From positions 124,001-188,000 of the forward strand of contig NZ_JAVJSQ010000010.1 of assembly GCF_040219335.1 (NCBI RefSeq): a stretch of DNA of 64,000 bases. The letters run 5' to 3'. This stretch comes from Gimesia sp. Its GTDB lineage: Bacteria; Planctomycetota; Planctomycetia; Planctomycetales; Planctomycetaceae. The stretch's first letter is position 1. Each line of letters starts with the position of its first letter. The notes below the pieces were generated by a model. That model saw only the letters and a list, made by a program, of their open reading frames with translations, was not told the origin of the DNA and searched no databases. Made by a program: the position numbers and the translations under genes. Positions 43,291 to 50,935 of the stretch are shown here, in pieces.

Positions 43291-44856
43291 TTAATTCTTA
43301 AACTTAAAGTTCAAAGGCTGCTTCTCTGTGAATGCTCGGGGATAGAGAAACAGGTTGAATTTTGTAGCCTTCGGATCAGGCTTTTCAAAATAGAGCGTAT
43401 CTTCGATAGTTGAATCCGGTTCGATTGTTTGGGGATCGAGTTTCACGGGAACCGATTCATAAGCCTTTCCGAGGTCATCAGTCAACAGGTCCCCGGAGCT
43501 GTAATACTTGCTCTGCCAGGTGCTGTAGGTCTGCTTAGATCCACTGTTGTTGGTGAGTTTCAAGTGGATCGCCAGGCATTCTTTGCCCTCGAACTCTTCA
43601 ACCGCTACTTTCGTGATTTCTGCCTTGATGCCGCCAGCTGTTGAAACATTATTGAATTCAGGTACAGGTGAAGCTTCTGTTTTGGGGGCTCCTCTTAACA
43701 TGACGGGCTTTTCTGAGTCAGCTTGATTTTTCTCACTCTGAGTTTTTGCTTCCGCAATCAACTCCTTAGAGCAGGCGAATTTCAGTAGAACTGGCTCGCC
43801 TCCCGTGAAGTCTCTTGAGTAAAGATTCATTTTAAATTTGCTGGCTTTGCCGACCGGGCGTTCGAAGACATAAAGGTCCTCGACTGATTCACCAGGATAG
43901 AGCTCTTTATATCTAACACTGCCAACAATCTTCTGAAATGTTGGGCTCTTGGCGACATATGAGTTTCCGTGCTCATCAGTCAACAGTGGGTCATTCCCAT
44001 AACGAGCGCTTTCCCATGGTGAATAGGAATATTTTTTTACTTCACTGTTATTGGTGATTTTCAATTTCACCAGCAGGAATTCCTCTTCGCTTGTGCCAGT
44101 TTGTCGATCGGCGATGTCCTTAAACTGGATCTGATTGATGTCGGTCCCCAGGATTTCTACGGTCACATCGCCCACAGTCGCTGTCAGTCCCTTGCCTGCC
44201 CACTTATCAGCTGGTTTCTTGGGTTGATCCATTGGGGCTGGTAAGGCCTGCTGCTGTTTCTGATTTTTGTCATTTACAACTAAGGCATTCTCCATTGCCT
44301 GCCGTCTCTCTCTGGCTTGATTAGCAGTATCAACAGCCTGACTGACCGCAGCGACACTGCCGAAAAGAGCCAGGAAAAAACCAGCAGAGAAAAACAGTGC
44401 GATCGCAGACAGTGCACCACCCGCGATCGAATATCCAATGCCTGAGCCATTACGTGAGATTCCCAGGAAGATCCCAATAACCGCCATCAGGGCGCTGATG
44501 CTACCGAGAACGAATGCGAGAATGTTTACAAACGGGATCCAGCAAAGCAGGAATGCCAATATTCCGAGAATCACAGACGCGATTCCCATACTGTTTGCCG
44601 CGCGCGATTCCTGCTTGATGTTCACAGACACATTCGGAGAGTGGGGCTGCTGATAAACTGTAGGAGACGGTGGGGGAGACTGATAATGCGCAGGCACTTC
44701 CTCAGGTTTAACGATTTCAGGTGTCGTTCTGACGATCGATGTCGAGTGAGGTACGGTGATTTTCTCGCCGCACTTATTACATGCCCCCTGTTTTCCAGCT
44801 GCTGAGTCCTTAACTTTAATCGAGTTCCCACAGTGTGGGCATTCAAATCTGATCAT
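43291..44856 (-). CDS. Zinc-ribbon, multi-TM protein with two DUF4352-like domains
   Basis: The 521-residue protein is read from ATG 44856 with GAGGG upstream; a longer frame to 44934 lacks support. It has an N-terminal zinc ribbon (MIRFECPHCGNSIKV...CNKCGEKI), a Pro/Gln-rich linker, about three transmembrane helices (about residues 90-175, including ASVILGILAFLLCWIPFVNI), and two copies of a DUF4352-type Ig-like domain (EFLLVKLKITNNSEVKKYSY and ECLAIHLKLTNNSGSKQTYS). It is probably an envelope-anchored protein. It heads the minus-strand operon with HNH, SMEK and P-loop genes. Confidence 0.68.
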   Translation of the reverse strand: MIRFECPHCGNSIKVKDSAAGKQGACNKCGEKITVPHSTSIVRTTPEIVKPEEVPAHYQSPPPSPTVYQQPHSPNVSVNIKQESRAANSMGIASVILGILAFLLCWIPFVNILAFVLGSISALMAVIGIFLGISRNGSGIGYSIAGGALSAIALFFSAGFFLALFGSVAAVSQAVDTANQARERRQAMENALVVNDKNQKQQQALPAPMDQPKKPADKWAGKGLTATVGDVTVEILGTDINQIQFKDIADRQTGTSEEEFLLVKLKITNNSEVKKYSYSPWESARYGNDPLLTDEHGNSYVAKSPTFQKIVGSVRYKELYPGESVEDLYVFERPVGKASKFKMNLYSRDFTGGEPVLLKFACSKELIAEAKTQSEKNQADSEKPVMLRGAPKTEASPVPEFNNVSTAGGIKAEITKVAVEEFEGKECLAIHLKLTNNSGSKQTYSTWQSKYYSSGDLLTDDLGKAYESVPVKLDPQTIEPDSTIEDTLYFEKPDPKATKFNLFLYPRAFTEKQPLNFKFKN

Positions 44857-44890
44857 GTGGCCCTCAAATCTAAGCGTGCCTGTTACGATG

Positions 44891-44919
44891 TTGAGTATCT
44901 TGTCCAGACTATACATAAT
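44891..44919 (+). promoter_or_regulatory. Candidate promoter for the ChaN-like gene
   Basis: TTGAGT (44891-44896) and CATAAT (44914-44919) are separated by 17 bp, near sigma-70 consensus, 36 bp before the GTG start at 44956. It lies in a 99-bp divergent intergenic region that must also hold the promoter for the minus-strand operon. Confidence 0.5.
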
Positions 44920-44955
44920 ATAGGGCAATATCAAGAATAAACCGGGAGGTGAAAA

Positions 44956-45660
44956 GTGCTCCGATTCTGTCTGTTATCATTGCTCCTGTTTCCCGCAACT
45001 ACTTTTGCAGAAACCACTAAGATCATTCACATTCTGAACTGGCATTACGTTGAATATGACGAATTCGCAGTCGACCTGCGGGCCAATAGTGACAAGCCTG
45101 TTTCAGATGCGCAGGTAACCAAAGAATATTTGGAATTCCTGGACGATGTTCGTGAGATCCAGAAGCAGCAGATGGAACTGCTGCGGACATTGATCAAAAA
45201 GCACAACCTGAAAGCGGTCTATGTCGAAGGGCTCACAGAAAAGAACCACAAAGGGATCTTAGAATTCCTGGAGTCGATGAAGAAATACGAACGGACCAGG
45301 AAGCCACCAGCAGATCGATTAGACCGTCAGATAGAAGCTCTGCACCAGCTGAGCCTGCTTCACGTTGGAGCAGCCCCGCGGTTGGTCATGTCAGGAGAAC
45401 TGAAAACGATCCTGCCGGCAGAAGACTCAAAAGCGATGGAAGCGGCGAATCCTGTGCGGCCGGATGGCACTGTGGTTTACGATCTGAAGGTGGCCACAGA
45501 ACGGGAAGACGCGATAGCACGCAACCTGCTTAAAGCTGAGGGTGTGGCTGTGATTGTTTTAGGGGGTGGGCACGATCTGGCTGATAACATTAAACGGGTT
45601 GGAGGCAATTGCAAATACGAACGGGCGATAGTGCCGAAATACAAAAAAGCCTCAGAGTAA
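44956..45660 (+). CDS. Secreted ChaN/TraB-like protein
   Basis: The 234-residue protein starts at GTG 44956 with GGGAGGTGA upstream. A signal peptide (1-18, FCLLSLLLFPATTFA) is followed by a domain with KAVYVEGLTEKNH and a late VAVIVLGGGHDLADN segment. The strand-helix order and the final G-G-G-H are like ChaN/TraB-type folds. Function is unknown. It is an accessory gene of the prophage, divergent from the HNH/SMEK operon. Confidence 0.55.
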   Translation: MLRFCLLSLLLFPATTFAETTKIIHILNWHYVEYDEFAVDLRANSDKPVSDAQVTKEYLEFLDDVREIQKQQMELLRTLIKKHNLKAVYVEGLTEKNHKGILEFLESMKKYERTRKPPADRLDRQIEALHQLSLLHVGAAPRLVMSGELKTILPAEDSKAMEAANPVRPDGTVVYDLKVATEREDAIARNLLKAEGVAVIVLGGGHDLADNIKRVGGNCKYERAIVPKYKKASE

Positions 45661-45812
45661 CCAGTGACGACATCCCTGAAGAAGACGTCCGCAGCTGGCT
45701 GAAGCGTCACAGTTTCCGCTGGTCCCGCTATCACGGAGCCTGGCAAAGGCATCTGAACCAGCATGGGAAGAATTACGTCAGAATGATCGTTGAGTGGTAT
45801 TCAGGGAGGTGA
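45609..45812 (+). CDS. Small phage/plasmid-type C-terminal-module protein
   Basis: The 67-residue frame starts at TTG 45609, with GGAGG four to eight bases upstream, and overlaps the previous gene by 52 bp. It contains EEDVRSWLKRHSFRWSRYHG and AWQRHLNQHG. The F-RWS---GAWQR-L pattern occurs at the end of many phage and plasmid proteins. It could be a free-standing copy or the remnant of a longer gene. Confidence 0.5.
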   Translation: MQIRTGDSAEIQKSLRVTSDDIPEEDVRSWLKRHSFRWSRYHGAWQRHLNQHGKNYVRMIVEWYSGR

Positions 45813-45813
45813 C

Positions 45814-45856
45814 AAAAAAAGGCAGTCGGAGTGAAAATCTCACGACTGCCTTTTTT
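45814..45856. terminator. Bidirectional Rho-independent terminator
   Basis: GGCAGTCG (45821-45828) pairs with CGACTGCC (45843-45850). A run of A precedes and a run of T follows, so it terminates on both strands. It separates the convergent small gene ending at 45812 and the minus-strand operon ending at 45887. Confidence 0.88.
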
Positions 45857-45886
45857 ATTTGTATCTAATTGATTGAATACGTTGGT

Positions 45887-46330
45887 TCACTCAATTGACT
45901 CTGGATCAGCAATTTCATCTGCATTAAGAATGCGAGTTTTTTTTGCAATTTTTTTGCCTGCTATTTTAGGATAGTCTAAGCCGCCCTCAGCTTTTAGCAA
46001 GCAGTGACCTTCATCGGAATCTGTCTTATCCAATGAAATCTCTAGCCCAAGTGCCCTTGCATCTCCGACTTTAAACAAAGCTACATTCCAGCCATCTGGT
46101 TCTATACCCTGATCTTTAAGTTGATCCAATAAATCTTGTGGCTTTGTTACTTTCAGAAGCGAACAAGACAGATGCTCCTCGTTTGGCCTTGTGCTCATAG
46201 AAGATGAGCTAGCTCGAAAAGTGCCATCTTTATTTTTAGCTATAGTATCCCAACCAGGTTTAGAAGGACTAATCCGTCTGATTAGATAATCATCATCTGA
46301 AATGTTATCTTCAATGTCTGAAGCTCCCAT
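45887..46330 (-). CDS. Hypothetical protein, third gene of the TIGR04255 operon
   Basis: The 147-residue acidic protein (DDDYLIRRISPSKPGWDTIA, CSLLKVTKPQDLLDQLKDQG, GHCLLKAEGGLDYPKIAG) is not recognised. It starts 10 bp after the preceding gene in the operon and ends at a bidirectional terminator. A toxin/immunity-like or accessory role is possible but not shown by the sequence. Confidence 0.6.
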   Translation of the reverse strand: MGASDIEDNISDDDYLIRRISPSKPGWDTIAKNKDGTFRASSSSMSTRPNEEHLSCSLLKVTKPQDLLDQLKDQGIEPDGWNVALFKVGDARALGLEISLDKTDSDEGHCLLKAEGGLDYPKIAGKKIAKKTRILNADEIADPESIE

Positions 46331-46340
46331 TCATCAACAG

Positions 46341-46811
46341 TTACCACTGAGTAAGGAACTGGGCTATGACATCAAGGTTTTTAGCTACACCTTCGCAATC
46401 TTTGGTGCTATTTTCTTCATCGATGTAGGCGTAGCGAATCACACGGTTAGGATCTAGCTCTACATCAAGCTCACGAGTGTAATCTTCTAAGTCCCAGGAA
46501 AGTGCAACATTTCCTGCAGGTGACGCTGCAATTCTTGGGCAACTGACACCAGTGATTGATGAGAGCGCATTCATCACTTCCATCGCAAACTGAATAGAGT
46601 CAGGGTTAACTGGCTTCGCGCCATAGCTATCCCAGTTTGCTGGCAAATCACGAAGCTTCCAGATGTTGATAATACACTGCTGTAGCCACTGGACAGGTTC
46701 GTTTCTTTCTGCAAGCAAGCCTTCCCCGGTAATACCAGCACTAGCTATTAAGCTTTCCGTGGAAGTTAATGTACTTGTTCCATCGATTTCTAGGCTTGTT
46801 GGTGGCGTCAT
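46341..46811 (-). CDS. Hypothetical protein with LPANWDSYGA motif, TIGR04255 partner
   Basis: The 156-residue protein is read from ATG 46811, two bases after the TIGR04255 stop. It contains IWKLRDLPANWDSYGAKPV and later DLEDYTRELDVELDPN. I recall the W-DSYGA motif in short proteins encoded beside TIGR04255 genes, but its function is unknown. The tight coupling suggests they act together. Confidence 0.65.
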   Translation of the reverse strand: MTPPTSLEIDGTSTLTSTESLIASAGITGEGLLAERNEPVQWLQQCIINIWKLRDLPANWDSYGAKPVNPDSIQFAMEVMNALSSITGVSCPRIAASPAGNVALSWDLEDYTRELDVELDPNRVIRYAYIDEENSTKDCEGVAKNLDVIAQFLTQW

Positions 46812-46813
46812 GA

Positions 46814-47629
46814 TTAAAACCGTTTCCAACGTTCTATTTGAACGTGCTCTTCTGTGAGGCTTACAAAACTCTTAACAACCCATAAGTGAGCGAGATCCAT
46901 ATTTTCTAGAAGTGAATCCTCTTCTTTATGAATTACTCGTCCCGTGATTTTGAGCAAGATAAATTTCTTTCGTTCTTTATCTTGATTGATATTCGCTTCA
47001 ACGTAAAGTCTGCCCTGTTCATCACCTATTACATAAACTCGATTATAGGCTACGAGTTCTGGGAGATCTTTCAACCAACTATCTGAGGTTTCCCATTTCA
47101 GGCCTTTAAAGCTGGATTCGAAAAACTCTATAACATCCTCTTCAGGCTCGGGGTAGATGTGATTTATATATGTCACTTCGCAAAGGTTAGGGAGTACCTT
47201 CCCAATTGAGTGGTCGTTCACGAACTTAGAAAAATTTTCAAACTCTTCTATAAAGACCGGCCGATTTGAGTCATAGTGAGGATATTCAGTCCCCTCTTTT
47301 CCTGCCCAGTTAAAAGCAAATCTGTCTGGTTGCAATTGAAGCATCATGCTTCCGTTATCTGGCTGTCTATACCATACTCTCTGCGGACCTGGACCCTGAT
47401 CACCTGTGATAAACTGGAATGCTCCTTTAGGCATTCGCCCACGGGGAAAGGTTTCTACCACCGGATCGAGACGTCCCCTGTCAATAACCTCTGGGAACCT
47501 GGCTTTTACAGTCTCGTAGAACATCCCAAAGTGAGCTGTTTTAAAATCTTGAAGCTCATCAAATTGTACTGTTAGCACCGTCTCCACAACTGGTGGATTC
47601 TTGAATTTTGGGCAATCTACTTTACTCAT
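46814..47629 (-). CDS. TIGR04255-family protein
   Basis: The 271-residue protein matches the TIGR04255 pattern: FKNPPVVETVLTVQFDELQD at the N-terminus, RVWYRQPDNGSMMLQLQPDR with FAFNWAG in the middle, CEVTYINHIYP near residue 150, and later GRLYVEANINQD. The family is widely scattered in bacteria, and its role is unknown. It heads a three-gene minus-strand operon in an AT-rich accessory part of the prophage. Confidence 0.78.
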   Translation of the reverse strand: MSKVDCPKFKNPPVVETVLTVQFDELQDFKTAHFGMFYETVKARFPEVIDRGRLDPVVETFPRGRMPKGAFQFITGDQGPGPQRVWYRQPDNGSMMLQLQPDRFAFNWAGKEGTEYPHYDSNRPVFIEEFENFSKFVNDHSIGKVLPNLCEVTYINHIYPEPEEDVIEFFESSFKGLKWETSDSWLKDLPELVAYNRVYVIGDEQGRLYVEANINQDKERKKFILLKITGRVIHKEEDSLLENMDLAHLWVVKSFVSLTEEHVQIERWKRF

Positions 47630-48279
47630 ACTGAGTTTAATTTCCTCTCGCAGGTCAAATTATTTCGTGAGCCCAAGAGTTTGTAATGGAATTTTGCTAT
47701 AGCTACTTATTAATACGTTATAGACACACATTATGAGAACTCAGGCCCCATAATAGTATTAGTATTTCGGTCATTTTCCACGATAGGTATTGGTTGCAAT
47801 CATTGTTATATCACAATTCTACACATATTATGTAATATTGGTCAATGTCTAGATGTTGACTATAGATGCTGTATCTCTTTTATTTTCAATTGTTTACATT
47901 GTCATGTCGTATTAGAGAGTAAGCCAGAATTTAAACTATGTAATTGTAAGCTCCAAAGATAAGACGCCTAATCTATAAAAATCGAATTGAAAGATTTCTT
48001 TTTTAAAATCTTTACCTGAACACCCCGAAAAAGTTTCCATTTTTGACTTGCGGCGACCTGTACGCACGTTATATTGGGAACATCACACCTACTCCCATAT
48101 CCGTCTGGCGACGGCCGCGTGAGACCCGCTGAAGGTGGTCTCAGTTGATTATTCCAATCCGCGAAATTCTCTCTGCCCCGTAGTGAACCCAGGGCAAAAT
48201 CCAAACCAGGGAAGTCATCATCCGCGAAGAGCGTACGCGCGTTTGGTGGGTCGCCATCGGTACGCGCTGAGGAGATGGG
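47630..48279. other. AT-rich 650-bp intergenic region
   Basis: I see no gene here. It must hold the promoters of the TIGR04255 operon (minus) and the winged-helix regulator (plus). The first 330 bp are very AT-rich. The last 200 bp are GC-rich and contain a small hairpin GAGACC/GGTCTC (48121-48142) and two GTACGCGC motifs (about 48228 and 48259). A plus-strand frame at 48135-48329 overlaps the regulator gene and has no support. Confidence 0.45.
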
Positions 48280-48531
48280 ATGCCATACATCCTACGGAAG
48301 ATCAGCCATCGGCAATTCAAGTTTTATGATTTCATCCGGAACTACTACCGGAGCTGCAAAGGCTGGCCGACATTGGAAAACATCTGCTGTTACTTCCACG
48401 CCAGCCAAACACGCACACTGGTGACCCTGGAGATACTCAAGCGCCATCACTTCATTGAAGATGTGGGCGGACGCTACCAGGCGATCGATCGTAATCCGCT
48501 CGTGATGCCGTTCAGAGGGATTGTGAGATGA
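48280..48531 (+). CDS. LexA-like winged-helix DNA-binding protein
   Basis: The 83-residue protein has the fold of the LexA N-terminal domain: ISHRQFKFYDFIRNYYRSCK, GWPTLENICCYFHASQTRTL, then LEILKRHHFIEDVGGRY. There is no autocleavage domain. The GAGGAGATGGG site precedes the ATG. It is the best candidate for a prophage regulator, as no CI-type repressor was found. Confidence 0.68.
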   Translation: MPYILRKISHRQFKFYDFIRNYYRSCKGWPTLENICCYFHASQTRTLVTLEILKRHHFIEDVGGRYQAIDRNPLVMPFRGIVR

Positions 48532-48544
48532 ACATACTTGATAA

Positions 48545-48961
48545 TTATTTTTTACGCTCAGCTTCAAAGGTATTGAAAGCTTCTTCGATTTTTTTGAATG
48601 CTATTTCGACCGTTTCTTTTAACTGTAGATATGCTGGGTCCTCTTGTGACTCGTAGTATTCACGATCTTCCTCAGCATATTTTTTCTTCAACCAGTCATC
48701 TATCGCATTCATACATGCCCGTTTAGACGAATAGAGGTCTTGGACATCAGAATTTGAAAAAGCATCTCCCTGGACAGCCCAGGTTCTCCCATCAATAAAT
48801 GTTAGATTTTCAAATTTCCAGTCTTCTCTAGCGTCCCAAATTAAATATCCACGATAAGCCCACTCACCAGGGTTTTCAGTTCGAGTTGCATGATATTCAA
48901 ATTCAGTCATTTTTGATTTATCTATTTTTGATAAGTGAGACTCGACCACAAGAAAGTTCAA
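48545..48961 (-). CDS. Hypothetical protein
   Basis: The 138-residue protein (EFEYHATRTENPGEWAYRGY, FIDGRTWAVQGDAFSNSDVQ, acidic coiled coil at the C-terminus) has no recognised family. It overlaps the upstream RHH gene by four bases, so the pair is translationally coupled. A toxin-antitoxin-like arrangement is possible but there is no toxin motif. Confidence 0.58.
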   Translation of the reverse strand: MNFLVVESHLSKIDKSKMTEFEYHATRTENPGEWAYRGYLIWDAREDWKFENLTFIDGRTWAVQGDAFSNSDVQDLYSSKRACMNAIDDWLKKKYAEEDREYYESQEDPAYLQLKETVEIAFKKIEEAFNTFEAERKK

Positions 48962-49137
48962 TGATCTTCTTTACCAAGAATTTTATCAGAGTATTGTGTC
49001 AGCAGCTCGCGAATAACTTCAGCGAGGTATTTGTCCTCCTGGTAAGCAGCTGCCTCAAAGCGCGCTTTTTCTTCGCTGGTCACACTCGCGCGAATGATTT
49101 CGTTCTTACGGCTCTTCTTTTTGGGTTTAGGGGACAT
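48958..49137 (-). CDS. Ribbon-helix-helix-like small protein
   Basis: The 59-residue protein from ATG 49137 (MSPKPKKKSRKNEIIRASVT) has the RHH pattern: basic N-terminus, short beta strand IIRASVTSEEKARFEA, and two helices. A longer frame to 49212 has an unlikely N-terminus. No ribosome binding site precedes either start. A TTGCCA-17 bp-TACTGT promoter lies about seven bases before the ATG, so the mRNA may be leaderless. It is coupled to the downstream unknown gene. Confidence 0.58.
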   Translation of the reverse strand: MSPKPKKKSRKNEIIRASVTSEEKARFEAAAYQEDKYLAEVIRELLTQYSDKILGKEDH

Positions 49138-49217
49138 GTAAAGGACAGTATCAAATTCCGCAGATATTGGCAATTTGCAGTTGAATGTATGGCTAAAAAT
49201 ATGGTACAACATTTAGC

Positions 49218-49332
49218 TATAATAACGGTCGTGTACGGAGACCGATTGAGTACAAGTGAATCAACGGCGGAGGATCGTCGTTTTCTGAGCCTATGCGGGT
49301 GCGCCGTACACGCGCCTCATAGGCTCTTTTTG
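49218..49332 (+). ncRNA. Candidate structured small RNA with terminator
   Basis: TATAAT (49218-49223) is followed about 105 bp later by a 9-bp stem GAGCCTATG (49287-49295) and CATAGGCTC (49318-49326) and TTTTT, a typical terminator. The 5' segment CGTGTACGG (49230-49238) is exactly complementary to CCGTACACG (49304-49312) in the loop of that terminator. No reading frame is supported. The -35 region is weak. The transcript would be divergent from the RHH gene. Confidence 0.5.
49287..49331 (+). terminator. Rho-independent terminator, plus strand
   Basis: Stem GAGCCTATG/CATAGGCTC with an upper part rich in GC, followed by five T. It ends the candidate small RNA. Confidence 0.8.
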
Positions 49333-49377
49333 TTTGGAGACGTGAGAATGGACGGATAGGGACAGCGCATGAAAAAA

Positions 49378-49405
49378 CCCTCAGAGAGCTGCAACTCTCT
49401 GAGGG
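49378..49405 (-). terminator. Rho-independent terminator, minus strand
   Basis: CCCTCAGAGAG (49378-49388) pairs perfectly with CTCTCTGAGGG (49395-49405), loop of 6 nt. On the minus strand it is followed by six T. No minus-strand gene of the prophage lies upstream of it. It would stop transcription entering from the outer cluster through the right end. Confidence 0.82.
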
Positions 49406-49458
49406 CGAAATAGTCAATTCATCGTTTTTCAGGAATCTTATGGTAGGGATTTCCTTCA

Positions 49459-49716
49459 ATGACTGACCATAACATTAGTCATGATAGAGACGGTACGTCA
49501 AGAGTAAAAGCCCGAAATTCAACTTCGACGGGAAAAACGTTCCCTGCAGAGGGGGACCACGATGTTGAATACTGGGCAAATATTTGGGGAGTCACTCCCC
49601 GTTGTATCAGAGACTGGGTGAAGAAATTCAACATTCCGGTCTGGGGTCCGAGTAATGATAACTTCATGATCAATGCCGAAGACTTCAGATCTGTGTTTGA
49701 GAAACGGACGATCTGA
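49459..49716 (+). CDS. Xis-like helix-turn-helix protein
   Basis: The 85-residue protein lies 3 bp before the integrase gene. Residues about 37-60 (YWANIWGVTPRCIRDWVKKF) form a MerR/excisionase-type winged-helix domain, followed by NFMINAEDFRSVF. Its place makes it the probable recombination directionality factor of this prophage. Confidence 0.68.
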   Translation: MTDHNISHDRDGTSRVKARNSTSTGKTFPAEGDHDVEYWANIWGVTPRCIRDWVKKFNIPVWGPSNDNFMINAEDFRSVFEKRTI

Positions 49717-49719
49717 GTC

Positions 49720-50820
49720 ATGGCAAAAAAACGCAGGCGTTCCAATGGGGAAGGATCGATCTACCAGGTTGACGGCAAATGGGTTGCGCAGATCAGCTAC
49801 TACAAAGACGGTAAGCTGAAGCGGCCAAAGCGTATTTGTAAGAAGCATGCTGATGCTGTTGCCAAGCTGGAAGAGCTCCGGAAAGATGCCTTGCATCTCG
49901 ACATGGATGAACAGCACCACACGGTAGAGAGTTACATAAATGAGTGGCTGTTCGATATTGAAAACAGCGACCGCGCTTTCAGCACTCTCAAGGGCTATCG
50001 AGGGATAGTTAATAATTACATCATTCCGAAACTGGGAACAGTCAAACTTCGTGAGCTGAAAGCCTCTAAAATCAGAAGGTTCATCCATTCTCTTCAGGAT
50101 TCCGGCGTTGGTTCTCGTGCTGTGGAGATGTCTTATTTCTGTCTGAACAGTGCATTAAATCAGGCCTATAAATCAGACATCATTTTGAAGAATCCCTGTG
50201 TGAGCATTCAACGTCCGGTGCATAAGCAGAAGGAAGCGATACCATTCACCAGGGAAGAACGGGAGCTGATCCTCCAGGCTGCGGATGGAGATTATTTCTA
50301 CCCGCTTTACAAGTTCATGCTCGCCACCGGAATGAGATCATCAGAAACGTTCGGTCTACACTGGGATGATATTGATTACCAGACGAGAACGATTCATGTG
50401 CAGCGCCAGTACATCTTTGGAGATTACGCGAAGCTGAAATCGAAAAAGAGCGATCGATTTCTAGATCTCACACCTGGTTTAGAAGAGGTGTTGAGGCTCC
50501 AGAGAGAGAAAATGAACGAAGCCGGTTTCGGTGATCGCAAATACGTCTTCTGCGGAAAACGCGGGGGGCACCTCAACAGCAGTACCTTCAATCACCAGAT
50601 CTGGAAGCCATTCCTGGAAGAAGCCGGCGTTACTCCCCGCGGACTGCATCACCTGAGGCACACGTTCGCATCAGAGCTGCTGGCGGAAGGGGCGGATCTT
50701 CTGGTAGTATCTGCTCTGCTCGGTCATTCATCACCGACAGTAACACTGAAAATCTACGCTCATGCGATGCCACCAAAGCGGTCGCAGGTGGCTGGTCTGA
50801 TCCAGACGATTTTCGGTTAA
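49720..50820 (+). CDS. int: Tyrosine-family phage integrase
   Basis: The 366-residue protein has an N-terminal arm-binding domain (GEGSIYQVDGKWVAQISYYK), a SAM-like core-binding domain (about 65-165) and the catalytic domain. Catalytic residues are seen as the first Arg in ATGMRSSETFGLHWDD (about 206), HHLRH (about 310-314), LLGHSS (about 337) and the nucleophile in KIYAHA (about 346). It integrates the prophage by recombination between attP and the portal-gene attB. It starts 3 bp after the Xis-like gene and ends about 120 bp from the right core site. Confidence 0.94.
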   Translation: MAKKRRRSNGEGSIYQVDGKWVAQISYYKDGKLKRPKRICKKHADAVAKLEELRKDALHLDMDEQHHTVESYINEWLFDIENSDRAFSTLKGYRGIVNNYIIPKLGTVKLRELKASKIRRFIHSLQDSGVGSRAVEMSYFCLNSALNQAYKSDIILKNPCVSIQRPVHKQKEAIPFTREERELILQAADGDYFYPLYKFMLATGMRSSETFGLHWDDIDYQTRTIHVQRQYIFGDYAKLKSKKSDRFLDLTPGLEEVLRLQREKMNEAGFGDRKYVFCGKRGGHLNSSTFNHQIWKPFLEEAGVTPRGLHHLRHTFASELLAEGADLLVVSALLGHSSPTVTLKIYAHAMPPKRSQVAGLIQTIFG

Positions 50821-50831
50821 TCTGGCCTGGC

Positions 50832-50849
50832 TGCTACCTTGTTGCTACT
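50832..50849 (+). other. Arm-type integrase repeats, right end
   Basis: TGCTACC (50832-50838) and TGCTACT (50843-50849), spaced 11 bp, match the pair at 8117-8135 inside the left end in the same orientation. Confidence 0.65.
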
Positions 50850-50935
50850 TTCTGCTGAATTAGAAAGGCGGAAAAATAGACGCAAAGGCAAATGCAGTAA
50901 GGCGATACGCTTAATCGAATAGAGACACCAACGGA

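Noticed and set aside
47968-48204. Minus-strand frame in the AT-rich gap
   Set aside because: No ribosome site, no recognisable pattern, and the sequence spans a sharp composition change.
48135-48329. Plus-strand frame before the winged-helix regulator
   Set aside because: It overlaps the regulator start out of frame, and its composition looks non-coding.
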